In this document: in pieces, positions 10,085 through 18,138 of the stretch
Position numbering within the stretch: the stretch's first letter is position 1
How the letters are laid out: each line of letters opens with the position of its first letter
Program-made: the position numbers and the translations under genes
NCBI GenBank assembly: GCA_013036095.1
Contig: JAAXCW010000007.1
Location: 1-64,000, forward strand
From: Vulcanimicrobiota bacterium
Lineage (GTDB): Bacteria; Vulcanimicrobiota; Vulcanimicrobiia; Vulcanimicrobiales; Vulcanimicrobiaceae
Length of the DNA stretch: 64,000 nt
Direction of reading: 5' to 3'
The notes under the pieces: generated by a model
Databases searched by the model: none
What the model was told of the DNA's origin: nothing
Seen by the model: the letters and a program-made list of their open reading frames with translations, nothing else

Positions 10085-10689
10085 GCCGTTGTCCTTTCGC
10101 GATCGCGTATGACGATGAGACCGATGGCCGCTTGACCGGCGCCAAAACCGGCCGCCAAAACCCACGGCGCCAACGCGACGGCCGGCGGCGCAAAGAGCAG
10201 AGCGGCGCCCGCGGCCAAAAATGCGACGCAGACGGGAACGACCGCGCGCGGCAGCATCGTGCGCGAGGCAATCAATCCAACACCGTAGCAGCCGAACCAC
10301 ACGCCTGGAAGAAACGCGAAGAGATTCGCGCGCAAGAGCGCGAACGACAGAGCGGCGCCGAGCACCAGCGCCGGTAAAATCGCAAAGCCGACCGTTGCCG
10401 TCTGCCAGCGCTCGCGCGCGGTAGCGTCGTTTACATACCAATGCGCAATGGCACTATAGTTGAGGACGATCGACGCCGCGCAACACGCAAACCAAATCGC
10501 AAAATAGAGCCGCCCGTCGTGCGCCGAAGTCATGGTTGGAACGAGCAGCCACTGGACCACGCCGGCGCTCAGCGCGAATCCGGCGGAGACGAGCGCCGCC
10601 AGTCCGGAGTACCCCTTGAAGCGCTGCACGCCGCCCAGCCGCTCCCGGACCTCAGCGATGTCGGCAAGCGCCCGTTCTAAATCGGTCAT
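10081..10689 (-). CDS. Six-helix membrane protein cotranscribed with the winged-helix regulator
   Basis: A 202-residue protein. A short N-terminal cytoplasmic helix (LERALADIAEVRERLGGVQR, then FKGYSG) is followed by six hydrophobic segments. It is translationally coupled to the regulator gene (ATGA overlap). Small membrane proteins with this start (helix plus FKGYSGLAAL) recur as partners of winged-helix regulators; their function is not established. There may be almost no leader: an extended -10 sequence ends 7 bp before the ATG. Confidence 0.75.
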   Translation of the reverse strand: MTDLERALADIAEVRERLGGVQRFKGYSGLAALVSAGFALSAGVVQWLLVPTMTSAHDGRLYFAIWFACCAASIVLNYSAIAHWYVNDATARERWQTATVGFAILPALVLGAALSFALLRANLFAFLPGVWFGCYGVGLIASRTMLPRAVVPVCVAFLAAGAALLFAPPAVALAPWVLAAGFGAGQAAIGLIVIRDRERTTA

Positions 10690-10695
10690 CTCTTA

Positions 10696-10710
10696 CTTTG
10701 TAGCACAAAG
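10696..10710. promoter_or_regulatory. Palindromic operator candidate over the promoter of the regulator operon
   Basis: CTTTGT-AGC-ACAAAG is a perfect 6-bp inverted repeat with a 3-bp centre, 6 bp upstream of the ATG at 10689. On the minus strand it contains TGCTACAAA, an extended -10 (TGC plus TACAAA at 10702-10697). Placed this way, transcription would begin at or within a few bases of the start codon. A dimeric winged-helix protein, such as the one encoded by this operon, would fit such a site. The palindrome is seen directly; operator function is inferred. Confidence 0.5.
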
Positions 10711-10797
10711 CCGAGTGCGCCTCAAGCGCCGCAGGCAAGGCGCCCCGGATCGCCTAAGGCCTGCTCGTCTCTTTGCTTTCTTCAAAAGGAGCTCCGC

Positions 10798-11193
10798 GTG
10801 AAAAACACCACCCCGAAAATAGACCGCGCGACTTTGCTCAAAGGCGGTGGAACTCTGGCCCTGACCGCAATGATCGCCGGCGCTATGGAAGCCCGCGCCG
10901 ACGCGTGTTGTTTTCCAATTGATCTCACGTACGGAGACGCCTCGAGCTTAGAACGGACGGCGGAAGTGTCGCGTCCGCGCAAGCACAGCGGCTCAACCGG
11001 ATTTAGTGCCGTGAAGATTTGGGGGCCCGGAAAAGGTGGGACGCCCCAGCCGACCGCGCCTTGGACACTGCTCTTCACTGCGGACCTAGCCGTTGTAAAA
11101 GGCTTCGACGAGGATCAGCATGGTCACGGTAAGGGAGTGAACGGATCCCAACCCAAGCCATTGGGCGGCACCATCTGGGTGTACGTTAAGTAA
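10798..11193 (+). CDS. Small exported protein of unknown function
   Basis: A 131-residue protein with a GTG start preceded by a strong AAAGGAG site 7 bp upstream. The N-terminus KNTTPKIDRATLLKGGGTLA continues hydrophobic to EARADA, like an export signal; the DRATLLKGG element recalls Tat signals but has only one arginine. The mature part has a CC pair just after the predicted cleavage site, is rich in Gly, Pro, Thr and His, and ends in a short beta-type segment (GGTIWVYVK). I recognise no family. It converges on the cyclase gene with an 8-bp overlap. Confidence 0.6.
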   Translation: MKNTTPKIDRATLLKGGGTLALTAMIAGAMEARADACCFPIDLTYGDASSLERTAEVSRPRKHSGSTGFSAVKIWGPGKGGTPQPTAPWTLLFTADLAVVKGFDEDQHGHGKGVNGSQPKPLGGTIWVYVK

Positions 11194-13879
11194 GACTTGC
11201 CTCGGGGCCGCTCACACGAACCAGCAACGCGCGAGCGGCCGTCTTCCAACTCACGGTGAGCTCCTCGGGTTCGTCGAGCGCTTTTCCAAAATGCGCTCGC
11301 AGCTTCGACTCCGCTTCGTCGTGGCCCAACGAGGTTTTCTCATTCAGCGAATACATGCGCCGGATCGCCGCCGCCAGCTGGAACGCGTCTTTCGCCGCGG
11401 CCGCATCGCCTTGATGAATGGATACGAACGCAGATGACTCCAGAGCCGCGACGGCGAGATTCGGCGCATCGATCTTCAGCGCGCCTTCCAGACTTTCCGC
11501 AGCAAGCCCGGCCGCGGCCGCGTCACCCCGGCGCACCGCATTTACCGCCATGGCCGCGAGAATATCGGCAGATCCAAATTCGTTTTTCAGTTCCCGTTTG
11601 ATCGCGAGCGCGCGATCAAAAAGCTCGCCGGCACGATCGAATTCTCCGCGCTTGAGTTCCAGCGTCCCTTGCAGCGCCAGCACAGTCCCGAGTACGTCAG
11701 CGTCGCCAAGCGACTCGGCCGCGCCGAGACAGGCCGAAAGTAAACCCGCGGCCGCTTCCAGCTCGCCGCGCTGGAGTTTGATTGCGGCGCAATTCGCATT
11801 TGACGTAACCGAGGCGCGCTCTTCGCCGGGTTCCGTACAGCGAGCCGCGATGTCGCAGTACAGTTTTTCCGCCCCGGCGGAATTTCCGCGGCGGCTTTCG
11901 TTAACGGCGAGCGCGTGCAGCGCTTCCAAGACTCCAGCGCGATCGCTCTTCTCATGGTAGAGGGTTAACGCGCGTTTCGCCAACTTGTCGGCCTCCGGAT
12001 AAGAGCCTTCTATGCCGGCGAACGTCGAGGCGCGGCGCAGAATACCCGGAAGCGCCTCGTCGCCCGGCCGGTTTTCGATAAATCGCTCCAGCCACGCGCG
12101 GCCTTCTTTAACCGTGCGCCGGATATACCAGTATCGGAACATGCCAGTAAGCATGCCCGCTAACCGCGGTCTGTTCTGCTCAAAGCCGTAAGCGATCGCG
12201 GCGCGAACGTTCGCCAGTTCGCAGTCGATCTCGGAAAGCCATGAGCCGAGTTCGTCGCGCGGTAAGCCGCCGGCGCCCCTCCCGGCCAGCTCGCAGTAAA
12301 CTTCGAAGTGCCTCAGCTTCGCGCGTTCAAGCAGGCCGGGTTCACTCTGCTCGCGCGCGTACTCTCCGATGACGTCGAGCATCCGGTATCGGGTTTCAGC
12401 GGCGCCATGCGTCGGCGACAGAAATGACTTATCGACGAGCGCTTCAAGTACGTCCAGCGTATCCGCTGCGTCCGCCGTAGGAGCGACCGCCTCGCAGCCC
12501 GCCAGGGTAAAGCCGCCCGCGAAAATCGACAGCGCGCCGAGCATTTCGCGCTCGCGAGGCGTGAGCAAATCGTAGCTCCACGCGATCGTCCCGCGCAGTG
12601 TCTGGTGGCGCGACTCGTCGACGTTTGAGGAGCGCAGCAACGCAAGCTGCGAACCGAGACGCGCGCGAATTTCCCGCAGCGAAAGCGTCGACAAACGCGC
12701 CGCCGAAAGTTCTATCGCCAGCGGAATTCCCTCGAGCGCCCGCGCTACCGCGGCCAAATCTTCGGCGTCGCAAGCAGGATCGAAATCGTGAACCGCAGCC
12801 TGCGCGCGTTCGATAAATAGGCGAGAGGCTGCGGCATCGCCGACCGCGCCAAGGCGATAGACCTGTTCGCCGCGGACGTGCAGCGATTCGCGGCTGGTCG
12901 CGACGATTCGCACATCTTTGGCACGATCGAGAATCTTCTTGACGGCAGAACCGATTGCCGGCATCAAATGCTCGGCATTATCGAGCACGAGCAGCAGACG
13001 CTTTGTCGCCACATCGCGCAAGAGCGTCTGCTCGACCGGTTCACCGGCGGCTTCCCCCACGCCGAGCGCCGACGCGATGGTCTGCGCCACAAGAGCGGGG
13101 TCGCTCACCGACGCAAGCCGCACGACCCAGACGCCGTCGGAAAATTCATCGAGCAGCTCGGCGGCGCATTGCAGCGCGAGGCGCGTTTTCCCGATTCCGC
13201 CGGGACCGCACAGCGTAATCAGCCGCTTCTTAGCGAACAGGTCGCGCAGCTCGCGCAGTTCGGTTTCGCGGCCGACGAAACTCGAAAGCTCGATCGGCAA
13301 ATTGTTCGGGCGCGCGTCGAGCGTCCGCAACGGCGGAAATTCCCTTTGCAGTCCCGGCGCGGTCAATTGATAGATCGTTTCGGGTTCCGCGAGATCTCGC
13401 AATCTGTTGGTGCCCAGCGCGCGGCATTCGAACTCGGCGGGCAGATCGCCGCGCACGAGCGCCGCGGTTGCTGCCGAGAGCAACACTTGGCCGCCGTGGC
13501 CCGCAGACATCAGGCGCGCGGCGCGATTGAGCGCGGGCCCGAAATAATCATCGTCCGCGGCAAGCGCGCTGCCCGTATGCAGCCCGGCGCGAATGCGCAG
13601 CTCGCCGACCGCTCGATCCCATGCCTGGCTTGCAAGCTTGCGCTGCGTTTCGACCGTTGCAACACAAGCGTTCACCGGCGAAGGAAAGACGCAGCAAAAT
13701 GCGTCACCCAACCGCTTAAAGATGCTGCCTCCATGCGCTTGCAGCGTTTCGGAGACGATCGCGTCGTGCGCGGCGAGCGCCTGCGCCATGGCGTCAGGTG
13801 CGCGATCCCAACGAGACGTGCTGCCTTCTATATCTGTAAAAACAAAAGTCAGCACGCCGGTCTGAGGCAGCGGGTGCAT
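11186..13879 (-). CDS. Class III nucleotide cyclase - STAND ATPase - TPR signalling protein
   Basis: An 897-residue protein in three parts. Residues 1-170 form a class III adenylate/guanylate cyclase domain that keeps the key residues: metal Asp16 (FTDIEGST), Asp59 (KRLGDAF), and Asn118 and Arg122 (LNRAAR). Residues ~195-500 are an AfsR/NB-ARC-like STAND ATPase with a P-loop GPGGIGKT (225-232), a Walker B in RLLLVLDNAEHL and the GIPLAIELSAARL element. The remainder is helical repeats of TPR type. Such proteins are thought to couple ligand-driven oligomerisation to cyclic-nucleotide synthesis. No DNA-binding domain is visible. It stands alone between a convergent exported-protein gene and recR (15-bp gap). 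Confidence 0.88.
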   Translation of the reverse strand: MHPLPQTGVLTFVFTDIEGSTSRWDRAPDAMAQALAAHDAIVSETLQAHGGSIFKRLGDAFCCVFPSPVNACVATVETQRKLASQAWDRAVGELRIRAGLHTGSALAADDDYFGPALNRAARLMSAGHGGQVLLSAATAALVRGDLPAEFECRALGTNRLRDLAEPETIYQLTAPGLQREFPPLRTLDARPNNLPIELSSFVGRETELRELRDLFAKKRLITLCGPGGIGKTRLALQCAAELLDEFSDGVWVVRLASVSDPALVAQTIASALGVGEAAGEPVEQTLLRDVATKRLLLVLDNAEHLMPAIGSAVKKILDRAKDVRIVATSRESLHVRGEQVYRLGAVGDAAASRLFIERAQAAVHDFDPACDAEDLAAVARALEGIPLAIELSAARLSTLSLREIRARLGSQLALLRSSNVDESRHQTLRGTIAWSYDLLTPREREMLGALSIFAGGFTLAGCEAVAPTADAADTLDVLEALVDKSFLSPTHGAAETRYRMLDVIGEYAREQSEPGLLERAKLRHFEVYCELAGRGAGGLPRDELGSWLSEIDCELANVRAAIAYGFEQNRPRLAGMLTGMFRYWYIRRTVKEGRAWLERFIENRPGDEALPGILRRASTFAGIEGSYPEADKLAKRALTLYHEKSDRAGVLEALHALAVNESRRGNSAGAEKLYCDIAARCTEPGEERASVTSNANCAAIKLQRGELEAAAGLLSACLGAAESLGDADVLGTVLALQGTLELKRGEFDRAGELFDRALAIKRELKNEFGSADILAAMAVNAVRRGDAAAAGLAAESLEGALKIDAPNLAVAALESSAFVSIHQGDAAAAKDAFQLAAAIRRMYSLNEKTSLGHDEAESKLRAHFGKALDEPEELTVSWKTAARALLVRVSGPEASLT

Positions 13880-13894
13880 GCGAGAACTTTCCGG

Positions 13895-14503
13895 CTAGAG
13901 CGTGCGGCGGCCTTCGATGGCTTTCGCCAGCGTCACCTCATCAGCGTAATCCAGATCGCCGCCGATCGGCAGTCCGTACGCAAGTCTCGTCACCGCCGAC
14001 GCGAGCGGCGTCAGCAGCCGCGACAGATAGACTGCCGTCGCCTCTCCCTCAGCGTTGGGGTTGGTCGCCAGAATAATTTCGTGCGGGTTTTCCTTACCGA
14101 CGCGATCGACCAGTTCTTTCACGCGCAATTGCGCCGGCCCGATGCCGTCCATCGGCGAGATCAGTCCGCCGAGCACGTGATAGCGGCCTTTGTACGCGCC
14201 GGTGCGTTCGAGCGCGAAAATATCTTTGGCTTCAGCCACCACGCAGATCGTCGTCGCGTCGCGCCGCTCGTCGGTGCAGATCGGACACGGATCTTCTTCG
14301 GTGATCGAATAGCAATTGGAACAAAGGCGCACGCGATCTTTCACCGCGAGGATCGCTTCGGCGAGCGACTGCGCTTCGTTGCGCGGCCGGTTCAGTAAAT
14401 AAAAGACGAGCCGCGCGGCCGTTTTCGGACCGATGGTGGGCAGCTTGCTGAGTTCGTTGATGAGCGCTTGAACCGGGCCCGCGATGGTGCCGGAGCTTGG
14501 CAC
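13895..14503 (-). CDS. recR: Recombination mediator RecR
   Basis: A 202-residue RecR, full length. It has the helix-hairpin-helix start LINELSKLPTIGPKTAARL, the four-cysteine zinc finger (C-x2-C in LCSNCYSI and C-x2-C in DPCPICTD) and a Toprim domain (ICVVAEAKDIFALE, then GGLISPMDGIGP). With RecF and RecO it loads RecA onto gapped DNA; recF lies 33 kb away in this window. The gene touches ybaB with no gap, giving the common dnaX-ybaB-recR operon. Confidence 0.97.
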   Translation of the reverse strand: MPSSGTIAGPVQALINELSKLPTIGPKTAARLVFYLLNRPRNEAQSLAEAILAVKDRVRLCSNCYSITEEDPCPICTDERRDATTICVVAEAKDIFALERTGAYKGRYHVLGGLISPMDGIGPAQLRVKELVDRVGKENPHEIILATNPNAEGEATAVYLSRLLTPLASAVTRLAYGLPIGGDLDYADEVTLAKAIEGRRTL

Positions 14504-14812
14504 TTATGACAAGCCGGGTATGCGCAAGCCACCCGTGACTTGGCCCATGCGCGATTGCGTTGCCTCGTCGGCTTTCTTGAGCGCATCGTTGCAAGCCACG
14601 ACGATCAGATCTTCGAGCGTCTCCGCGTCCTCCGGATCGATCGCTTCCGGCGCGATCTTCACGGCTTTCACACGATGATCGCATGTCATTTCGACGCGAA
14701 CGGCATCGCCGCCGGCGTTCCCCGCTACTACGGTTTCCGCGAGCTCTTCCTGAGCCTTCGTCATCTCTTGCTGCATCTTGCGCATCTGCGCCATGATGTT
14801 GGCCTGGTTCAT
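14504..14812 (-). CDS. ybaB: YbaB/EbfC nucleoid-associated protein
   Basis: A 102-residue YbaB/EbfC protein. The N-terminal coiled-coil helix reads MNQANIMAQMRKMQQEMTKA, and the central strand region EMTCDHRVKAVKIAPEAIDP and the ending GLRIPGLS are typical. These small dimers bind DNA and are nearly always encoded between dnaX and recR, as here (no gap on either side). Confidence 0.95.
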   Translation of the reverse strand: MNQANIMAQMRKMQQEMTKAQEELAETVVAGNAGGDAVRVEMTCDHRVKAVKIAPEAIDPEDAETLEDLIVVACNDALKKADEATQSRMGQVTGGLRIPGLS

Positions 14813-16363
14813 TTAGGTCATCCGTTCGTTGATGTAGGAAAGGAGTTCGTCGGGATCGTCTGGCGGCGGCGCCGGAGAGGCGTTCTTGGATACGGCCTCG
14901 ACCCTGAAACGCACCCGCAAGGGCGTGCCCAGCACTTCCGCGATCGCATCTTCGATCAGCTTCGCATTATCCTTGAGCGTTTCGGCAAATATAGCATTGG
15001 GCAGCTTAATCACCAGCGCATTGCCTTCGATCGCTTCGGGTTGAGCGCGAGAGAGCTGCGTTCGCAGCGATTGCCGTTCGCCTTCGACGCGAGTGCGAAT
15101 CGACTGCCATGCGGAGCGGACCTTTTGAATCGTGAGCGGACCGTTCGGGCTCGTCTTCTCAGCCACGGGTGCCGGCGGTTCGGTAGACGGCGTTTTGATT
15201 TGCGCGGCTGGTTTCGGCGCGGCCGGTTGCAGAGCACCGGATTCAAGAACGCTGACGCGCGAAGCGATGGCGTCGAGCGTCGGATCTTCGGCGGCTAAGG
15301 TGAAACGAAGGAGCGCGGTCTCAAGCTCGAGGCGCGGATTGCCGCTCGAGCGAACCGTGGAAAGCGCTTCGGCCAAGAGACGCAGTGCGCGGACGATCTG
15401 CGCTTGCGTGAGCTCCTTGCTTCTCCTAACGGCAGCTTCTGCGTCGGCAGGCGCGAGATCGCGCGCGAGCAGCGCCGGATCGATTCGCGCCACCAAGAGG
15501 TTGCGAAACTCGGCGATCATCCCGCGGATCAGCACTTGCATATCGGTGCCGGCGTCACTCGCCTCGTCTATGGTTTTCAGCACGCCGGCGGCGTCGCGCG
15601 CGATCGCACGATCGAGCAGCGTGCGCGCGTACGTGCGTCCACTGGCGCCGAACGCCAGCTCGACGGTCGGCGCGTCGATCCTGCCGTCGGCGAACGCGGC
15701 AGCTTGCTCGAGCATCGTGAGCGCGTCACGCAGGCCGCCGTCGGCACGGTAGGCGATGGCGGAAAGTGCCGAATCGTCGATCGGGATTTTTTCGGCGGCG
15801 GCGATCTCGCGCATGCGCTCGATCATGACCGGGATGGCGATGCGCCTGAACGCATAACGCTGGCAGCGCGAAAGAATCGTAAGCGGGAGTTTTTCGGGCT
15901 CGGTGGTCGCCAGGATGAAGACCGCGTGCGGCGGCGGCTCTTCCAGCGTTTTCAGAAACGCGTTAGCCCCTTCTTTGGTGAGCATGTGCGCCTCGTCGAT
16001 GATGTAGACTTTCATGCGCATCGCCGCAGGCGCGAATTTCACCGCGTCGCGCAGGGCGCGAATCTCATCGATGCCGCGGTTGCTTGCCGCATCGATCTCG
16101 AGCACGTCGAGCGCGGTGCCCGATAAAATCGCCACGCAGTTTTCGCACGTGTTGTCCGGCGTCGGAGTCGGGCCGTTGACGCAGTCGATGCAGCGCGCCA
16201 AGATTTTGGCGGCCGAGGTTTTCCCCGAACCGCGCGGCCCCGAGAAAAGGTAGGCGTGTGCCAGCTTCCCACTCGAGATCGCGCTGGTCAGCGTCCGGAC
16301 GACGGCTTCTTGGCCGACCAATTCGGCGAAACTCTTCGGCCGCCAGTCGCGATACAGGGACAC
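14813..16363 (-). CDS. dnaX: DNA polymerase III subunit gamma/tau
   Basis: A 516-residue clamp-loader subunit. The GTG at 16363 is chosen because it gives VSLYRDWRPKSFAELVGQEA, which aligns with the usual Met-x-x-LYRKWRP start; a TTG at 16444 would add 27 basic residues. It shows the P-loop GPRGSGKTSAAK, a four-cysteine zinc module (CIDC and CENC), Walker B IIDEAHML and the SRC motif LSRCQRY. A Pro/Ala-rich linker leads to a tau-like C-terminal domain. I saw no A-rich slippery heptamer, so a frameshifted gamma form is not supported. It is first in the dnaX-ybaB-recR operon and divergent from recQ. Confidence 0.95.
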   Translation of the reverse strand: MSLYRDWRPKSFAELVGQEAVVRTLTSAISSGKLAHAYLFSGPRGSGKTSAAKILARCIDCVNGPTPTPDNTCENCVAILSGTALDVLEIDAASNRGIDEIRALRDAVKFAPAAMRMKVYIIDEAHMLTKEGANAFLKTLEEPPPHAVFILATTEPEKLPLTILSRCQRYAFRRIAIPVMIERMREIAAAEKIPIDDSALSAIAYRADGGLRDALTMLEQAAAFADGRIDAPTVELAFGASGRTYARTLLDRAIARDAAGVLKTIDEASDAGTDMQVLIRGMIAEFRNLLVARIDPALLARDLAPADAEAAVRRSKELTQAQIVRALRLLAEALSTVRSSGNPRLELETALLRFTLAAEDPTLDAIASRVSVLESGALQPAAPKPAAQIKTPSTEPPAPVAEKTSPNGPLTIQKVRSAWQSIRTRVEGERQSLRTQLSRAQPEAIEGNALVIKLPNAIFAETLKDNAKLIEDAIAEVLGTPLRVRFRVEAVSKNASPAPPPDDPDELLSYINERMT

Positions 16364-16407
16364 CCCCGGGAAGTACTTTTCGGCGTTTCGGCGCGCCTGC
16401 CGCGGGG

Positions 16408-16475
16408 TATACTTGCCACGCTTAGCGCTTCTTTTCTTTAACAAAGAGGCGGAATCGCACGTCCGGAAGGCGTGC
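16408..16475 (+). promoter_or_regulatory. Possible recQ promoter and leader hairpin
   Basis: The 124-bp gap between the divergent dnaX and recQ genes contains TATACT at 16408-16413, a fair -10 box for recQ, with only a weak TTTCGG at -35 spacing. The resulting leader of roughly 70 nt holds a compact hairpin at 16457-16475: GCACG, an apical CC-GGAA-GG tetraloop element, and CGTGC. It ends 2-3 bases before the GCGGAGAG ribosome-binding site of recQ, so it could affect initiation. Sequence features are seen; function is inferred. Confidence 0.35.
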
Positions 16476-16487
16476 AGCGGAGAGAGA

Positions 16488-18131
16488 ATGATCGACCTGC
16501 GGGCCGCGCTTCGTGAGAAGTTCGGCTTCGAAGAATTTCAATCGGGCCAGGAAGAGGTCATCACCCGGATATTGTCCGGCGAAGACACGCTGGCGATCCT
16601 CGCCACTGGCGCAGGGAAGAGCTTGACCTATCAGCTGCCTGCCCTGCTGCTCGAAGGCACCACCATCGTCGTCAGCCCGCTAATCGCGCTGATGAAAGAT
16701 CAGCTCGACATGCTGCGCGAGATGGGCGTTAACGAAGTGGTCGCGCTCAATTCGACCCTCTCCGAAGATCAGGAAGCCGCGGCGATCGATCGCGTGCGCA
16801 GCAAAAGCTTGAAGATCGTTTTCGTCACGCCCGAAAAACTCGAAGACGAGCATTTTCTGCGGCTGCTCGGCGAGATCGACGTGCCGCTCTTCGTCGTGGA
16901 CGAAGCGCACTGCATCAGCCAGTGGGGCCACGATTTCCGGCCGGCCTATCTGGCGCTAGGCGCGGTTATTGCGCGCCTCGGCCATCCGACCGTGCTCGCG
17001 CTCACCGCGACCGCGACGCCCGCCGTGCGCGAAGACATTCTGCACCAGCTCGGAATTCCGAGCGTGAAACCGATCGTGCGCGGATTCGATCGTCCCAACC
17101 TGATTTACGACGTCCGGCGCGCCGAAAAAGAAACCGACAAATTGAAGATCCTCCGGCGGCTCTTTCTCAACGACGAGCTGGAAGGCACCGGCATCATTTA
17201 CACGGCGACGATCAAGAACGCTATGGAAGTCCAGCAATACCTGCAGGACGAGCTCGACATTCCGGCCGCGGTCTACCATTCGAAACTTCAGAAACACGAT
17301 CGCACGGCGGTGCACGAGCTGTTCATGAACGAGCATATACGCGCCGTCGTTGCCACCAATGCTTTCGGTCTGGGAATCGACAAGCCCAATATCCGTTTTG
17401 TGGTGCATTACGATCTGCCGGGATCGGTCGAAGCGTACACGCAGGAAGCGGGACGATCGGGACGCGACGGCCTGCCGTCGCGCTGCATCCTGATCTACCG
17501 GATGAGCGACACGCGCGTGCAGAACTATTTCTTGACCGGCAAGTATCCCGATATCGAAGAAGTGCAAAAAGTTTTCGGAACGCTGCAAATCTTTGCCGGC
17601 CAGTCGGGCGGAGTTTCGATGACCGACCTGCGCAAGATCTTGCAACTGCCGCTCACCAAGCTCAAAGTGATCCTCGCTATCCTGAAAAAAGGCGGCTTCA
17701 TTGAAACGCCGAGCCGTTCGAAGTACGCGCTCACCGAAGCGGCCCGCAACAACGAAGCAATGCTGTTGAACCTCGCCAACTACGAAACGAAGAAGTCCTA
17801 CGACCAAAGCAAGCTGGCGATGATGCTGCAGTACGCCGAGACGACGTCGTGCCGCCGCCGGTTTATTTTGAATTACTTCGGCGAAGGCTTCGAGCGCACC
17901 AATTGCGACGCGTGCGACAACTGCCGCCGCCCCCGCATCGCGCTGCACAACGGCAGGCCGGCGCCGGGTGAATCCGGCTTCCGCATCGCCGATATCGTTC
18001 ATCATCCCAAGTTCGGACAGGGCACGGTCGAACGCGCCGAAAAAGACTTGGTAACCGTGCTCTTCCCAAGTGTGGGCTATAAAACGCTGCTTGCCTCAGC
18101 GGTGAGCCGCGAAGTAGCCAAAATCGCGTAA
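16488..18131 (+). CDS. recQ: ATP-dependent DNA helicase RecQ with a C-terminal DUF3553 tail
   Basis: A 547-residue RecQ helicase. The ATG has a GGAGAG site just upstream. Walker A ATGAGKS is at 39-45, the DEAH box at 138-141 (FVVDEAHCISQWGHDFRP), and motif VI contains QEAGRSGRDG. The RecQ zinc cluster is present (CRRRFILNYFGEGFERTNC then DACDNC). A classical HRDC domain is missing; the last ~50 residues (HHPKFGQGTVERAEKDLVTV, then LFP) match the DUF3553 type, which is usual at the end of UvrD/PcrA-like helicases. It is 7 bp from the following exported-protein gene. Confidence 0.93.
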   Translation: MIDLRAALREKFGFEEFQSGQEEVITRILSGEDTLAILATGAGKSLTYQLPALLLEGTTIVVSPLIALMKDQLDMLREMGVNEVVALNSTLSEDQEAAAIDRVRSKSLKIVFVTPEKLEDEHFLRLLGEIDVPLFVVDEAHCISQWGHDFRPAYLALGAVIARLGHPTVLALTATATPAVREDILHQLGIPSVKPIVRGFDRPNLIYDVRRAEKETDKLKILRRLFLNDELEGTGIIYTATIKNAMEVQQYLQDELDIPAAVYHSKLQKHDRTAVHELFMNEHIRAVVATNAFGLGIDKPNIRFVVHYDLPGSVEAYTQEAGRSGRDGLPSRCILIYRMSDTRVQNYFLTGKYPDIEEVQKVFGTLQIFAGQSGGVSMTDLRKILQLPLTKLKVILAILKKGGFIETPSRSKYALTEAARNNEAMLLNLANYETKKSYDQSKLAMMLQYAETTSCRRRFILNYFGEGFERTNCDACDNCRRPRIALHNGRPAPGESGFRIADIVHHPKFGQGTVERAEKDLVTVLFPSVGYKTLLASAVSREVAKIA

Positions 18132-18138
18132 GCGAAAG

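Noticed and set aside
9719-10441. A 240-residue version of the winged-helix regulator
   Set aside because: The extra N-terminal part is Arg-rich, has no domain and is antisense-free overlap with the upstream membrane-protein gene in another frame; the ATGA-coupled start at 10084 gives the complete domain.
12878-14398. Long plus-strand open frame antisense to the cyclase gene and recR
   Set aside because: Runs across two well-supported genes, is Arg/Gln-rich and shows no family features.
14813-16363. Programmed frameshift producing a gamma form of DnaX
   Set aside because: No A-AAA-AAG type slippery heptamer or internal signal was seen; the tau-length frame is open throughout.
16451-16484. 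Possible small SRP RNA (ffs) beside dnaX, from GTCCGGAAGG followed by GCAGC
   Set aside because: Only the apical part matches. The 5' side lacks the CAGG of the Ffh-binding loop, the 3' side lacks the AAGCA bulge, and there is no room for the lower stem before recQ. Kept only as a leader hairpin.
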